This document shows, in pieces, positions 32,611-40,989 of a DNA stretch of 64,000 nt. Both the position numbers and the translations under genes were made by a program. The notes beneath the pieces were generated by a model that ran no database searches, was not told where the DNA came from, and saw only the letters and a list, made by a program, of their open reading frames with translations. This DNA comes from Streptomyces sp. NBC_01381 (lineage in GTDB: Bacteria > Actinomycetota > Actinomycetes > Streptomycetales > Streptomycetaceae). The stretch covers positions 62,001-126,000 of the forward strand of contig NZ_JAPEPI010000004.1 in the NCBI RefSeq assembly GCF_026340305.1, written 5' to 3'. Every line of letters begins with the position of its first letter. Positions within the stretch are counted from its first letter, which is position 1.

Positions 32611-34412
32611 GCCGTCTCCTCGATGTCGATATCGATGTCGTGGTTGGTGATGAGCGTCGGGGCCAGCTCGTCGTCCGTCTCACGCGTGACGACCGCGCGG
32701 TAGCGTGGCTCGCTGTGCACCAGCTCGCGGTGCTCGCCCACCGCCACGACCTCGCCCTCGTACAGGAAGACGACCCGCTCGGCCCGGTCGAGGATCAGCG
32801 GCGACGACGTCAGGACCACGGTCGTGCGTCCCCGGCGCAGATCCCTGATGCCGTCGGCGACCCGCGCCTCGGTGTGCGAGTCGACGGCGGACGTCGGCTC
32901 GTCGAGGACGAGGACGCCCGCGTCGGTCACCAACGAGCGGGCCAGCGCGAGCCGTTGCCGCTGCCCGCCGGACAGGGAACGTCCGCGCTCCGTTACATGC
33001 GCGTCCAGCGGGGCCTCGTCCACCGAGGCCTGCGCCAGGGCGTCAAGAACGTCGGCGCACTGCGCGGCCGTCAGGGCATCGTCGGCGCTCACCGCTCCCG
33101 AAGCGGGGACGTCGAGGAGCCCGCGGAGGGTACCGGAGAGCAGCACCGGGTCCTTGTCCTGGACGAGGACGGCGGTGCGGGCGGCGGCCAGCGGCACCGC
33201 GTCGAGTTCCACCCCGCCGAGCAGCACCGACGGCAGCTTCTCCGCACCGTCGAACGCGGCGTGCCCGCCGAGCCGTTCCGCGAGCCGCCCCGCCTCGTCC
33301 GGGTCACCGCACACGACGGCGGTGAGGACGCCCGCGGGAGCGAGCAGCCCGGTCGCCGGGTCGTAGAGGTCACCGGAGGGCGTTTCCACGTCCTCGTCAG
33401 GACCGCCGGGGTGCGTCACCCGCTCCAGGGCGAGCACGCGGGCCGCGCGCTTGGCCGAGGGGCGCGAGAAGCTGTAGGCCATCGCGATCTCCTCGAAGTG
33501 CCGCAGGGGATAGGTCAGCATCGTGATCGCGCTGTAGACGGTGACCAGTTCACCGATCGTGATCCGCCCTTCGCGGGCCAGGGTCACGCCCTGCCAGACG
33601 ACCACGACGAGCAGCAGCCCCGGAAGCAGTACCTGGACCGCCGAGATGGTCGCCCACATCCGGGCGCTGCGCACGGCGGCCGTACGCACTTCCTGCGAGG
33701 CGCGGCGGTAGCGGTCGAGGAACAGTTCCTCGCCGCCGATGCCGCGCAGCACGCGCAGGCCGGCCACCGTGTCCGAAGCCAGTTCGGTCGCACGCCCGGC
33801 CTTCTCGCGCTGATGGTCGGCGCGCCGGGTGGCGCGCGGCAGCAGCGGCAGGACGGCGAGCGCGAGCACGGGGACGCCCACCGCGACGAACACGCCGAGC
33901 GCGGGCTGGTACACGACGAGCCCGGCACAGACGAGGACGACCGTGAGCGCGGCCGCCAGGAACCGCGAGGCCGCCTCCACGAACCAGCCGATCTTCTCGA
34001 CGTCACCGGTGGACACCGCGACCACCTCACCGGCGGCGACGCGTCGCGTGAGCGCCGAGCCAAGCTGCGCGGTCTTGCGGGCCAGCAGTTGCTGGACACG
34101 GGCGGCCGCGGTGATCCAGTTGGTGACCGCCGTGCGGTGCAGCATGGTGTCGCCCACGGCGATGGCGAGCCCGCACAGCAGCATCAGCCCGCCCGCAAGG
34201 GCGAGCCGGTCCCCGGAGCGGTTGACCACCGCCTGCACGGCCACGCCGACCAGGTACGGGAGCACCGCGATGGAGCCGAAGTGCAGCAGCCCCCAGGCGA
34301 GCGACTTGAGTTGACCGCCGAGCTGGTTCCGTCCGAGCCAGAGCAGGAAGCGCGGGCCCGAGCGGGCATCCGGCATGCCCGGGTCGGCGTACGGAAGATC
34401 GCGAATCTGCAT
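32607..34412 (-). CDS. ABC exporter half-transporter lacking the Walker A lysine
   Basis: 601 residues, six-helix exporter membrane domain then an ATPase domain. At the P-loop position near residue 370 it reads AVVCGDPDEAGRLAERLGG: no GxxGxGK[ST], no lysine. The H-loop His is also lost (VLTSSPLILDRA). By contrast LSGGQRQRLALARSL (~481) and Walker B VLVLDEPTSAVDSH are intact. This subunit can offer a signature motif but probably binds nucleotide poorly. The C-terminus ends in an Asp/Ile run (NHDIDIDIEETA). First gene of a two-gene operon. Confidence 0.9.
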   Translation of the reverse strand: MQIRDLPYADPGMPDARSGPRFLLWLGRNQLGGQLKSLAWGLLHFGSIAVLPYLVGVAVQAVVNRSGDRLALAGGLMLLCGLAIAVGDTMLHRTAVTNWITAAARVQQLLARKTAQLGSALTRRVAAGEVVAVSTGDVEKIGWFVEAASRFLAAALTVVLVCAGLVVYQPALGVFVAVGVPVLALAVLPLLPRATRRADHQREKAGRATELASDTVAGLRVLRGIGGEELFLDRYRRASQEVRTAAVRSARMWATISAVQVLLPGLLLVVVVWQGVTLAREGRITIGELVTVYSAITMLTYPLRHFEEIAMAYSFSRPSAKRAARVLALERVTHPGGPDEDVETPSGDLYDPATGLLAPAGVLTAVVCGDPDEAGRLAERLGGHAAFDGAEKLPSVLLGGVELDAVPLAAARTAVLVQDKDPVLLSGTLRGLLDVPASGAVSADDALTAAQCADVLDALAQASVDEAPLDAHVTERGRSLSGGQRQRLALARSLVTDAGVLVLDEPTSAVDSHTEARVADGIRDLRRGRTTVVLTSSPLILDRAERVVFLYEGEVVAVGEHRELVHSEPRYRAVVTRETDDELAPTLITNHDIDIDIEETA

Positions 34413-34675
34413 GACGTCCCAGAGCTAGGAGCGGGGGACCGTCGGTTCGGCGGAGAGAGCCGGCGTGAACGGACGGCCGTGTGCGGGCGGCGGTATGGCA
34501 GGGGTGTGCCAGCGGTGGTGCGGCGGTGAGTCGGCGGTAACAGGCCGTGAAAGGTTCGCCTCGTACGGTGGGCCGAGGCAAACGGTTTTCTGCCGGGGAG
34601 TAAAGATTCGGCCCGTTCTCCGGGCGGGCCAGGGGCTCGGGACGGGTTCGCCGTGCCGGGTGCGACCATGGACGG

Positions 34676-35431
34676 ATGCGTAGAGCTGGTGCGGTGCGAG
34701 CGGCGGTCGCGGTCGCGGCCTGCGGCGTTCTTCTGACGTCCTGCGGAAGTTCGGACGACGGGGCGAAGGACGGGACGAAGGACGCGGCGAAGAAGGACGA
34801 CACGGGCGCGGGCCAGGCGAAGGGAGCGGAGGCGCCGGCGACCGAGGACCTCAAGCGCATCCCCGACGTCGGCGACCGCCTCCAGGGCAAGATCCCCGCG
34901 AACGCGCAACAGCTCGTCGCGGTCTACGGACAGGGCGAGGACTCGGCGAAGTCCACCGTCGTCCTGTACACGAAGTCCGACGGCACCTGGGACAAGACCC
35001 GCAGCTGGCCCGCCCACAACGGCAAGAAGGGCTGGACCACCGACCACCGCGAGAACGACAAGCGCAGCCCGGTCGGTGTCTTCACGCTCACCGACGCGGG
35101 CGGTGTGCTCGCCGATCCGGGTGCCAAGTTCCCGTACACGCAAAGCGCGTCGATGCAGGCCCCGCACTACTGGCCCAAGACCCACTGGCACGACTTCGAC
35201 TACGTGATCGCCATCGACTACAACCGCGCCAAGGGCACCCCGCCCAACGACCCGAACCGACCCCAGGGCCAGGCCAAGGGCGGCAGCATCTGGCTGCACA
35301 TGGACCACGGGAGCGGTACGTCGGGGTGCGTGAGCCTGTCGAAGCCGGGCATGGAGTACCTCCTGAAGAACCTCGATCCGAAGCGGCACCCGGTCGTGGT
35401 CATGGGTGACAAGGCGAACCTGAAGGGCTGA
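34676..35431 (+). CDS. Lipoprotein L,D-transpeptidase family protein
   Basis: 251 residues. A lipoprotein signal (VAVAACGVLLTSCGSS) predicts diacylation of Cys 22 or so. A charged linker follows, then a YkuD-like catalytic domain with KRSPVGVFTLTDAGG and the active-site region WLHMDHGSGTSGCVSLSKPG, which supplies His, Ser-x-Gly-Cys and the catalytic Cys. Such enzymes make 3-3 cross-links in peptidoglycan or attach proteins to it. The ATG has no clear ribosome site. It is divergent from the ABC exporter operon with a 263-base gap. Confidence 0.85.
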   Translation: MRRAGAVRAAVAVAACGVLLTSCGSSDDGAKDGTKDAAKKDDTGAGQAKGAEAPATEDLKRIPDVGDRLQGKIPANAQQLVAVYGQGEDSAKSTVVLYTKSDGTWDKTRSWPAHNGKKGWTTDHRENDKRSPVGVFTLTDAGGVLADPGAKFPYTQSASMQAPHYWPKTHWHDFDYVIAIDYNRAKGTPPNDPNRPQGQAKGGSIWLHMDHGSGTSGCVSLSKPGMEYLLKNLDPKRHPVVVMGDKANLKG

Positions 35432-35451
35432 CATGACGAACCTGAAGGGCT
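35415..35451 (+). repeat. Tandem duplication of the L,D-transpeptidase 3' end
   Basis: CGAACCTGAAGGGCT occurs at 35415-35429 and again at 35437-35451 (period 22). The second copy could encode only MTNLKG and is probably a replication slip. Confidence 0.7.
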
Positions 35452-35486
35452 AGCTCCGCCAGGCCCCCCGGGCGTAGAAATCCCCC

Positions 35487-37112
35487 ATGAGAAGACGCGT
35501 CATGTCCATGCTCGTCGGGGTCACCCTCGCGGCGAGCACACTCCTCAGCGCGGGCCCGGCATGGGCCGACAGCTCGGGCCCGGCATCGGCCGACACACCC
35601 CCGCCGGAATTCGGCAACGACTGGCACGACCCGGTCACGGCGGCCCCGCCCATCGAGAAGCCGCACACGAAGTCGTGCGAAGTGACCGTGGCCGAGGCCC
35701 AGTTCAAGGACTTCACGCCCTACAAGGGCGACTACGCCCCGCCCGAGAAGTGCGGCAAGGGCAACTGGGGCAAGGTCGTGCTGCGCCTCGACGGCAAGGT
35801 GAAGGGCCGGCAGTACGACCGCCTCGGTTATCTCCGCATCGGCGGTGTCGAGGTCTTCCGCACGTCCACTCCGGAGCCGTCGGTGGACGGCATCACCTGG
35901 TCCGTGGAGAAGGACGTCACGCGCTACCGCGAGACGCTGAGCCGCGACCAGCAGGTCGAGATGCTCATCGGGAACGTCGTCAACGAGACGTACACCGGCA
36001 TCATCGACGTCAAGGCCACGCTGACGTTCTACGAGCCGGAGAAGCACACCACCAAGCAGGCACCGCCCGACCGCGTCCTGCCCCTCGGCGACGCCACCAC
36101 CGTCACCACCCCGCGCAACAGCGAACGCATCGTCGCCGAGGTCTACGCGACCGGCTCGGGCGGCGGCTGTGAGGAGTACTGGTATCTGACGGTGCCCGAC
36201 GCCGCGCCGTACTCCTGCAAGGCCGATGACGGCCCCTACCGCGAGGTGCAGGTCACCGTGGACGGTCAACTCGCCGGAATCGCCACGCCGTTCCCGACCG
36301 TGTGGACGGGTGGCTGGTCCAATCCCTTCCTGTGGTACGTCATTCCAGGGCCCCGCGCCTTCGACATCAAGCCCATCGAGTACGACCTGACGCCGTTCGC
36401 GGGGCTGCTCAACGACGGCCGCCCGCACCAGGTGGAGGTCTCCGTCGCGGGCAGGCCGGAGGCGACGACCGGCTGGCACACGCCGACCAACATCTTGGTC
36501 TGGCAGGACGAGAAGAGCGAGCGGGTCACCGGGAAGCTGACCGGACACCGGGCGGGCGAGCTCGCCAACAAGGCGACGTACACCCCCGGTTCGCCGGAGC
36601 AGGAGCACCGCCTCGACACCCGCGGCAGCCACCGGCTCAGCGTCTCGGGGTACGTCGACACCTCCCACGGCCGCGTCGAGACCACCGTCACCCGCGCGCT
36701 CGGCAACACCTCCGTGCACCGCTGGACCGAGGGCGAGTCCACGGACGCGCTCGAATCCACCTGGACGGACCGCGAGACGGTCACCGTCAACGGCCGTGCG
36801 GTGCACACCGACCGTACGTACACGATGGACGGCACGACGACGCTCGGCGCCGGCGACCGTCTGCGCACCGAGATCGCGCTCGGGGACCGGACGGAGACGG
36901 TCACCGCGCACGACGGCCGCCGCACCGGACGGTCCGTGGCCGATGACCGGTACGAGGGCGATGCGACGTACACCGCCAACGTCCCGCGCGAGGACCGGCA
37001 CGCCGTCGGCACCTCCCGCGAGCGCTACCGCGTGTATGGGGACGGCCCTTGCCACGACCGCACGCTTGCCACCGTGCAGGGGACGCTGACGGAGGACCGG
37101 CTGCGCTGCTGA
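35487..37112 (+). CDS. Secreted PNGase A-like peptide-N-glycosidase family protein
   Basis: 541 residues with a Sec signal peptide (MLVGVTLAASTLLSAGPAWA). Recognisable blocks of the plant-type peptide N-glycosidase A family follow: GDYAPPEKCGKGNWGKVVLR, YDRLGYLRIGGVEVFRTSTP, GITWSVEKDVTRYRETL, NERIVAEVYATGSG-like text, EEYWYLTV and the RPHQVEVSVAG region. PNGase A enzymes release whole N-glycans from asparagine of glycoproteins. Length matches the family. The ribosome site is weak. It sits between an L,D-transpeptidase lipoprotein and a dicarboxylate transporter and two genes from a GH109-like glycosidase. Confidence 0.78.
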   Translation: MRRRVMSMLVGVTLAASTLLSAGPAWADSSGPASADTPPPEFGNDWHDPVTAAPPIEKPHTKSCEVTVAEAQFKDFTPYKGDYAPPEKCGKGNWGKVVLRLDGKVKGRQYDRLGYLRIGGVEVFRTSTPEPSVDGITWSVEKDVTRYRETLSRDQQVEMLIGNVVNETYTGIIDVKATLTFYEPEKHTTKQAPPDRVLPLGDATTVTTPRNSERIVAEVYATGSGGGCEEYWYLTVPDAAPYSCKADDGPYREVQVTVDGQLAGIATPFPTVWTGGWSNPFLWYVIPGPRAFDIKPIEYDLTPFAGLLNDGRPHQVEVSVAGRPEATTGWHTPTNILVWQDEKSERVTGKLTGHRAGELANKATYTPGSPEQEHRLDTRGSHRLSVSGYVDTSHGRVETTVTRALGNTSVHRWTEGESTDALESTWTDRETVTVNGRAVHTDRTYTMDGTTTLGAGDRLRTEIALGDRTETVTAHDGRRTGRSVADDRYEGDATYTANVPREDRHAVGTSRERYRVYGDGPCHDRTLATVQGTLTEDRLRC

Positions 37113-37274
37113 ACGGGTCGGTCCGCCCAGGGCCGATTTGGAGCAAGATCCAAGATTTACGCCGATGTGATCTGGAGGTCTTCTACGGAAGCGGGCACTC
37201 CGCAATAGTGACGCACCGCGGAAACAAACTTCCGCATGGCAGAAGTCACTTGAAGTCTTTCTACAGGAGTGCCC

Positions 37275-38711
37275 GTGCCGCAGTCCGTACCGTCCATACC
37301 GGGACGCGTCGCACGCACATTGCGAACCTCACTGTTCGCGCAGGTCGCCTGCGCGCTGGTGATAGGAGTCGTCGTCGGACGGCTGTGGCCCCACGCGGGC
37401 ACGGCCGTCCAACCGCTCGGCGACGGCTTCGTACGTCTCATCAAGGCGATGATCGCCCCGCTCGTGTTCTGCGTGGTCGTCGCCGGCATCACCAAGGCCG
37501 GAGATCTCAAGGCCTTCGGCCGCATCGGGCTCAAGGCGCTGATCTGGTTCGAAGTCGCCACCACGGTCGCCCTGGTGGTCGGCCTGCTCGCCGGGAACCT
37601 GGTGAGCCCCGGCGCCGGCATGAACGTCGATCCCTCCCAGCTCGACGCCTCGGCCGTCGACGAGAAGACCGGCGGCGGTGAACTGCCCTCGACCAGCGAG
37701 TTCATCCTGCATTCGCTGCCGGACAGCGCCGTCGGAGCCTTCGCGGAGAATTCCCTGCTCCAAGTCCTCGTACTGTCCTGCCTGGTCGGCGCGGCGCTGC
37801 TGCACCTCGGCAACACCAAGGTCCCCGCGATCCTGCCCGCCATCGAACAGGGCCAGGAGATCGTCTTCGCGATCGTCGGCTTCATCATGAAGCTGGCCCC
37901 GCTCGCCGTCTTCGGAGCCACCGCCCACCTGGTGGGGGAGTACGGCCTCGGCGCCCTGTCGACGTACGGCAAGCTCATCGGCGTCTGTTACGCGGTGGCC
38001 CTGATCTTCCTCGTACTGCTCGGTCTCGCCCTCAAGGCGCTCACCGGCCTGAGCCTGTGGAAGTTCGTCCGCTACACCCGTGAGGAGATGCTGCTCGCGC
38101 TCGGCACGGCCTCCAGCGAGACCGTCATGCCGCGCATGATGCAGAAGCTGCGCCAGGCGGGCTGCCGCGACGACGCGGTGGGCCTTGTCCTGCCGACGGG
38201 GTACTCCTTCAACCTCGACGGCGCCTCGATCTACCTCTCCATCGGTACGTTGTTCATCGCGCAGGCGGTGGGCGTGGACCTGAGCCTGGGCCAGCAGATC
38301 ACCGTGGTCCTCGTGCTCATGCTGACCAGCAAGGGCATGGCGGGCGTGCCCGGTTCGGCCTTCCTCGCGCTGTCCGCGACGGCCTCCGCGCTCGGGGTCA
38401 TCCCTGCCGGAGCGGTGGCGCTGCTGCTCGGCGTGGACCGCATCATGGACGCCATGCGCGTCGCCACGAACCTGCTCGGCAACTGCGTCGCCGTCTTCGT
38501 GGTCTCCCGCTGGGAGGGCGCCCTCGACACGGCACGCGCCAAGAAGGTCCTCGGCGGCGAGATCGCCTTCGTACCGGAACAGCCGGAACAGCCGGAACAG
38601 GCACAGGAGCCCGGCAGCGCTGAGACGAGCACTGCCGGGCCCAAGTCCCTTACGCCTGCGGCTTCTCCGAGTCCACTCCCGGACGCGCCTTCTTCCACAG
38701 CCCGCGAGTGA
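37275..38711 (+). CDS. dctA: C4-dicarboxylate:cation symporter (DctA type, DAACS family)
   Basis: About 478 residues with eight membrane segments and two re-entrant loops. Hallmarks are the Ser-rich hairpin GTASSETVMPRMMQKLRQAG, TGYSFNLDGASIYLSIGTLF (NMDGT position), SKGMAGVPGSAFLALSATAS and the substrate-binding VDRIMDAMRVATNLLGNCVA with Asp and Arg as in succinate/fumarate carriers. GTG 37275 is preceded by AGGAG. The C-terminal tail carries an EQPEQPEQ repeat and runs 62 bases antisense into the 3' end of the GH109 gene. No dctBR genes are adjacent. Confidence 0.9.
   Translation: MPQSVPSIPGRVARTLRTSLFAQVACALVIGVVVGRLWPHAGTAVQPLGDGFVRLIKAMIAPLVFCVVVAGITKAGDLKAFGRIGLKALIWFEVATTVALVVGLLAGNLVSPGAGMNVDPSQLDASAVDEKTGGGELPSTSEFILHSLPDSAVGAFAENSLLQVLVLSCLVGAALLHLGNTKVPAILPAIEQGQEIVFAIVGFIMKLAPLAVFGATAHLVGEYGLGALSTYGKLIGVCYAVALIFLVLLGLALKALTGLSLWKFVRYTREEMLLALGTASSETVMPRMMQKLRQAGCRDDAVGLVLPTGYSFNLDGASIYLSIGTLFIAQAVGVDLSLGQQITVVLVLMLTSKGMAGVPGSAFLALSATASALGVIPAGAVALLLGVDRIMDAMRVATNLLGNCVAVFVVSRWEGALDTARAKKVLGGEIAFVPEQPEQPEQAQEPGSAETSTAGPKSLTPAASPSPLPDAPSSTARE
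38609..38640. terminator. Hairpin inside the dctA 3' end, facing the GH109 gene end
   Basis: GCCCGGCAG (38609-38617) and CTGCCGGGC (38632-38640) form a perfect 9 bp stem with a 14-base loop, ten bases beyond the GH109 stop. It could terminate the minus-strand transcript and perhaps the plus-strand one, although it lies within the dctA reading frame. Confidence 0.5.
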
Positions 38712-40101
38712 AGTCGGGAATCGCCTGCGGCGCACCCTTCGCCTTGATGGAGAGGTGGCTCAGCGGCACGGGCGACGTCCAGGTCGCGGCGTCATAGACG
38801 TCGAAGTCGGGCACCAGGCCGAGCTGCATGGTCTGCATCAGACGGAAGATCATGATGTAGTCCATGCCGCCGTGCCCGCCGGGCGGGTTGGAGTGCTCCT
38901 TCCACAGCCAGTGGTCGAACTCCTCGGCGTACTTGGCGAAGTCGCCCCACTCGTCGTTCGTGTGGTCCGGCTCGATGTAGATGCGCGAGGGGTAGTCCTC
39001 GAAGACGCCCTTCGTGCCGCCGAGGCTGTTGATGCGGCTGTAGGGGTGGGGGGTCGACACGTCGTGCTCCAGACGGATCACCCGCCCCTTCGCCGTCTGG
39101 ACGAGGCTGATGGTGCGGTCGCTCTCGATGTACGTCTCCTTCCAGCTCGGGTCGCCCGCCGGCATGTTGGCCTTGCGGTACTCGGCGAGACCGAGGGCGG
39201 GCGTGCCGAAGCTGGAGATGTGCGTGACGCGGTCACCACGGTTGATGTCCATGTAGTTGGAGACCGGGCCGAAGCCGTGGTTGGGGTAGAGGTCGCCGCG
39301 CAGCCGTGTGTGCCACAGCCGCCGCCACGGGCCCTCGTAGTAGTCCGGGTCGAACATCAGGCCGCGCAGATCGTGGTTGTACGCGCCCGCACCGTGCAGC
39401 AGATCACCGAACTTTCCGGCGTGAGCCATCCGCAGGACGCGCATCTCGTTCTTGCCGTAGCAGCAGTTCTCCAGCTGCATGCAGTGTCTGCGGGTGCGCT
39501 CGGAGAGATCGACGAGTTCCCACAACTGGTCGAGCTGCAGGGCGATGGGACACTCCACGCCGACGTGCTTGCCGTTCAGCATCGCCGACTTGGCCATGTC
39601 GAAGTGCCAGTCCCAGGGCGTCGCGACGTACACGAAGTCGATGTCGCCGCGCTTGCAGAGGTTCTCGTAGTCGTGATCGCCCTTGGTGTACGTCGCCGGG
39701 GCGGGCTGGCCCGCGTCGGTGACCTTCTTCGCGGCCTGCGCCGTCTTGTCCTTGACCGGGTCGCACAGCGCGACGACCTTCACCCCCGGGATCGCGAGGA
39801 ACAGGTCGATCATGCTGCCGCCGCGGTTGCCGAGCCCGACGATGCCGACCCGCACCGTGGAGCGCCGCTCGAACGGCACGCCGACCATGGTCTCGCCCTG
39901 GCGGGCGGGCGCCTCGGCGGCCTCGGCGGTCGCCCCCTGCGGGGTGTCGGCCTGGGCGGTGCCGCCGGTGAAGGCGCCGAGCCCGAGCCCGGCACCGGCG
40001 AGTCCTGCGGTGCGCAGCACGGTGCGGCGGGAGTGGCCGTCGGAGGACGTGTGGCCCTCGGTGGACTCGTCAGGGGCCGGTGTCGCGTTCTCGTCGTGCA
40101 T
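38650..40101 (-). CDS. GH109-like Gfo/Idh/MocA enzyme (alpha-N-acetylgalactosaminidase type), Tat-exported
   Basis: 483 residues. A twin-arginine signal (SRRTVLRTAGLAGAGLGLGA) is followed by a Rossmann domain (VRVGIVGLGNRGGSMIDLF) and then blocks typical of glycoside hydrolase family 109: GDIDFVYVATPWDWHFDMAK, GAYNHDLRGLMFD and YPNHGFGPVSNYMDINRGDR. GH109 enzymes use tightly bound NAD+ in an oxidation-elimination mechanism to release alpha-linked GalNAc; Tat export fits a protein folded with its cofactor. GGAGG precedes the ATG. A DasR-like operator lies just upstream, consistent with amino-sugar control. Actual sugar specificity is inferred. Confidence 0.87.
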   Translation of the reverse strand: MHDENATPAPDESTEGHTSSDGHSRRTVLRTAGLAGAGLGLGAFTGGTAQADTPQGATAEAAEAPARQGETMVGVPFERRSTVRVGIVGLGNRGGSMIDLFLAIPGVKVVALCDPVKDKTAQAAKKVTDAGQPAPATYTKGDHDYENLCKRGDIDFVYVATPWDWHFDMAKSAMLNGKHVGVECPIALQLDQLWELVDLSERTRRHCMQLENCCYGKNEMRVLRMAHAGKFGDLLHGAGAYNHDLRGLMFDPDYYEGPWRRLWHTRLRGDLYPNHGFGPVSNYMDINRGDRVTHISSFGTPALGLAEYRKANMPAGDPSWKETYIESDRTISLVQTAKGRVIRLEHDVSTPHPYSRINSLGGTKGVFEDYPSRIYIEPDHTNDEWGDFAKYAEEFDHWLWKEHSNPPGGHGGMDYIMIFRLMQTMQLGLVPDFDVYDAATWTSPVPLSHLSIKAKGAPQAIPDFTRGLWKKARPGVDSEKPQA

Positions 40102-40124
40102 CGGGACCTCCGTAGCGATGGGCG

Positions 40125-40140
40125 GCTGGTCTCTACCACT
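40125..40140 (-). promoter_or_regulatory. DasR-responsive-element-like site (dre)
   Basis: On the minus strand AGTGGTAGAGACCAGC matches the published DasR consensus AGTGGTCTAGACCAGT at 13 of 16 positions, with both TGGT/ACCA arms intact. It lies 24 bases upstream of the GH109 start codon, a position suited to repression. DasR is the GlcNAc-responsive GntR-family regulator of Streptomyces. Confidence 0.55.
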
Positions 40141-40248
40141 GGGGCGGAAGCCACCCTGATAGCGGTGCGGCGGGTGCGCAAGGGACCGAAGTGGCCAGAG
40201 AGTTGGACTTCCTTGCCCAATGCATGGACTCGTCGTCGCGGCAGGCCT

Positions 40249-40262
40249 GAAACAGCTGTTTC
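40249..40262. promoter_or_regulatory. Perfect 14-bp palindrome GAAACAGCTGTTTC
   Basis: Located 148 bases upstream of the GH109 start and 17 bases beyond the response-regulator stop. The GAAAC/GTTTC arms resemble LacI- or ROK-type sugar-regulator operators, though those usually have a CG centre. Candidate second regulatory site for the glycosidase gene. Confidence 0.4.
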
Positions 40263-40278
40263 GCAGCGCCGCTCCCTG

Positions 40279-40989
40279 CTATCCCTGGCCGCCCACCGAG
40301 ACAAGCCCCGTCTCGTACGCGGCGATCACCGCCTGGGCCCGGTCGCGGACGCCGAGCTTCCCGAAGACGCTGGTGATGTGGTTCTTCACGGTCGACACGC
40401 TGATGTCCATCGTGTCCGCGATCTCCGCGTTGTCGAGCCCCGTGGCCATAAGGCGCCACACCTCCGACTCGCGCGGAGTCAGGTCGTTCACGCTCACGGA
40501 GGGCGGCTCCGGGCGGCGCGGGGTCCTGACGTACGTGGAGATCAGCCGGGTCAGCAGCCGGGGTGCGACCGCGGCCTCCCCGGTGTGCACCACGCGCACC
40601 GCGGCGACCAGTTCCTCCGGGGAGATGTCCTTGGGCAGAAAGCCGTAGGCTCCCGCGCGCAGCGCCGCCACCACGTACTCGTCCATGTCGAAGGTGCTCA
40701 GCGCGAGCACCCGGCACCCGGGCAACTCCTGGGCGAGCAGGCCGGTCGCGCCGACCCCGTCGAGGACCGGCATCCGGATGTCCATCACGACGACGTCGGG
40801 CCGCAGCCGGTGCGCGAGGGCCACCGCCTCCGCGCCGTCGCCCGCCTCGCCCACCACCTCGAAGGCCGGATCGGGCGAAAGGATCAGCGCGAGGCCGCGC
40901 CGCACCAGCGGCTGGTCGTCCGCGATCAGCACCCTGATGGTCCGTCCACTCATCGAGCCGTCCGCCGACTCACTTGCCGTCTCGCTCAT
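40279..40989 (-). CDS. LuxR/NarL-type response regulator
   Basis: 236 residues. The receiver domain has the acidic pocket in VLIADDQPLVRRGL, the phospho-acceptor Asp in DVVVMDIRMPVLDG and the conserved Lys in AYGFLPKDISPEEL. The C-terminal LuxR helix-turn-helix is LTPRESEVWRLMATGLDNAE, IADTMDISVSTVKNHITSVF. Its ATG overlaps the kinase stop by four bases (ATGA), which supports the MSETAS start. The cognate kinase is the next gene; the divergent MMPL exporter is a likely target. Confidence 0.93.
   Translation of the reverse strand: MSETASESADGSMSGRTIRVLIADDQPLVRRGLALILSPDPAFEVVGEAGDGAEAVALAHRLRPDVVVMDIRMPVLDGVGATGLLAQELPGCRVLALSTFDMDEYVVAALRAGAYGFLPKDISPEELVAAVRVVHTGEAAVAPRLLTRLISTYVRTPRRPEPPSVSVNDLTPRESEVWRLMATGLDNAEIADTMDISVSTVKNHITSVFGKLGVRDRAQAVIAAYETGLVSVGGQG

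Noticed and set aside
34558..34579. GCCTCG/CGAGGC inverted repeat upstream of the L,D-transpeptidase
   Set aside because: Six-base GC-only arms with a ten-base spacer are expected by chance at this base composition.
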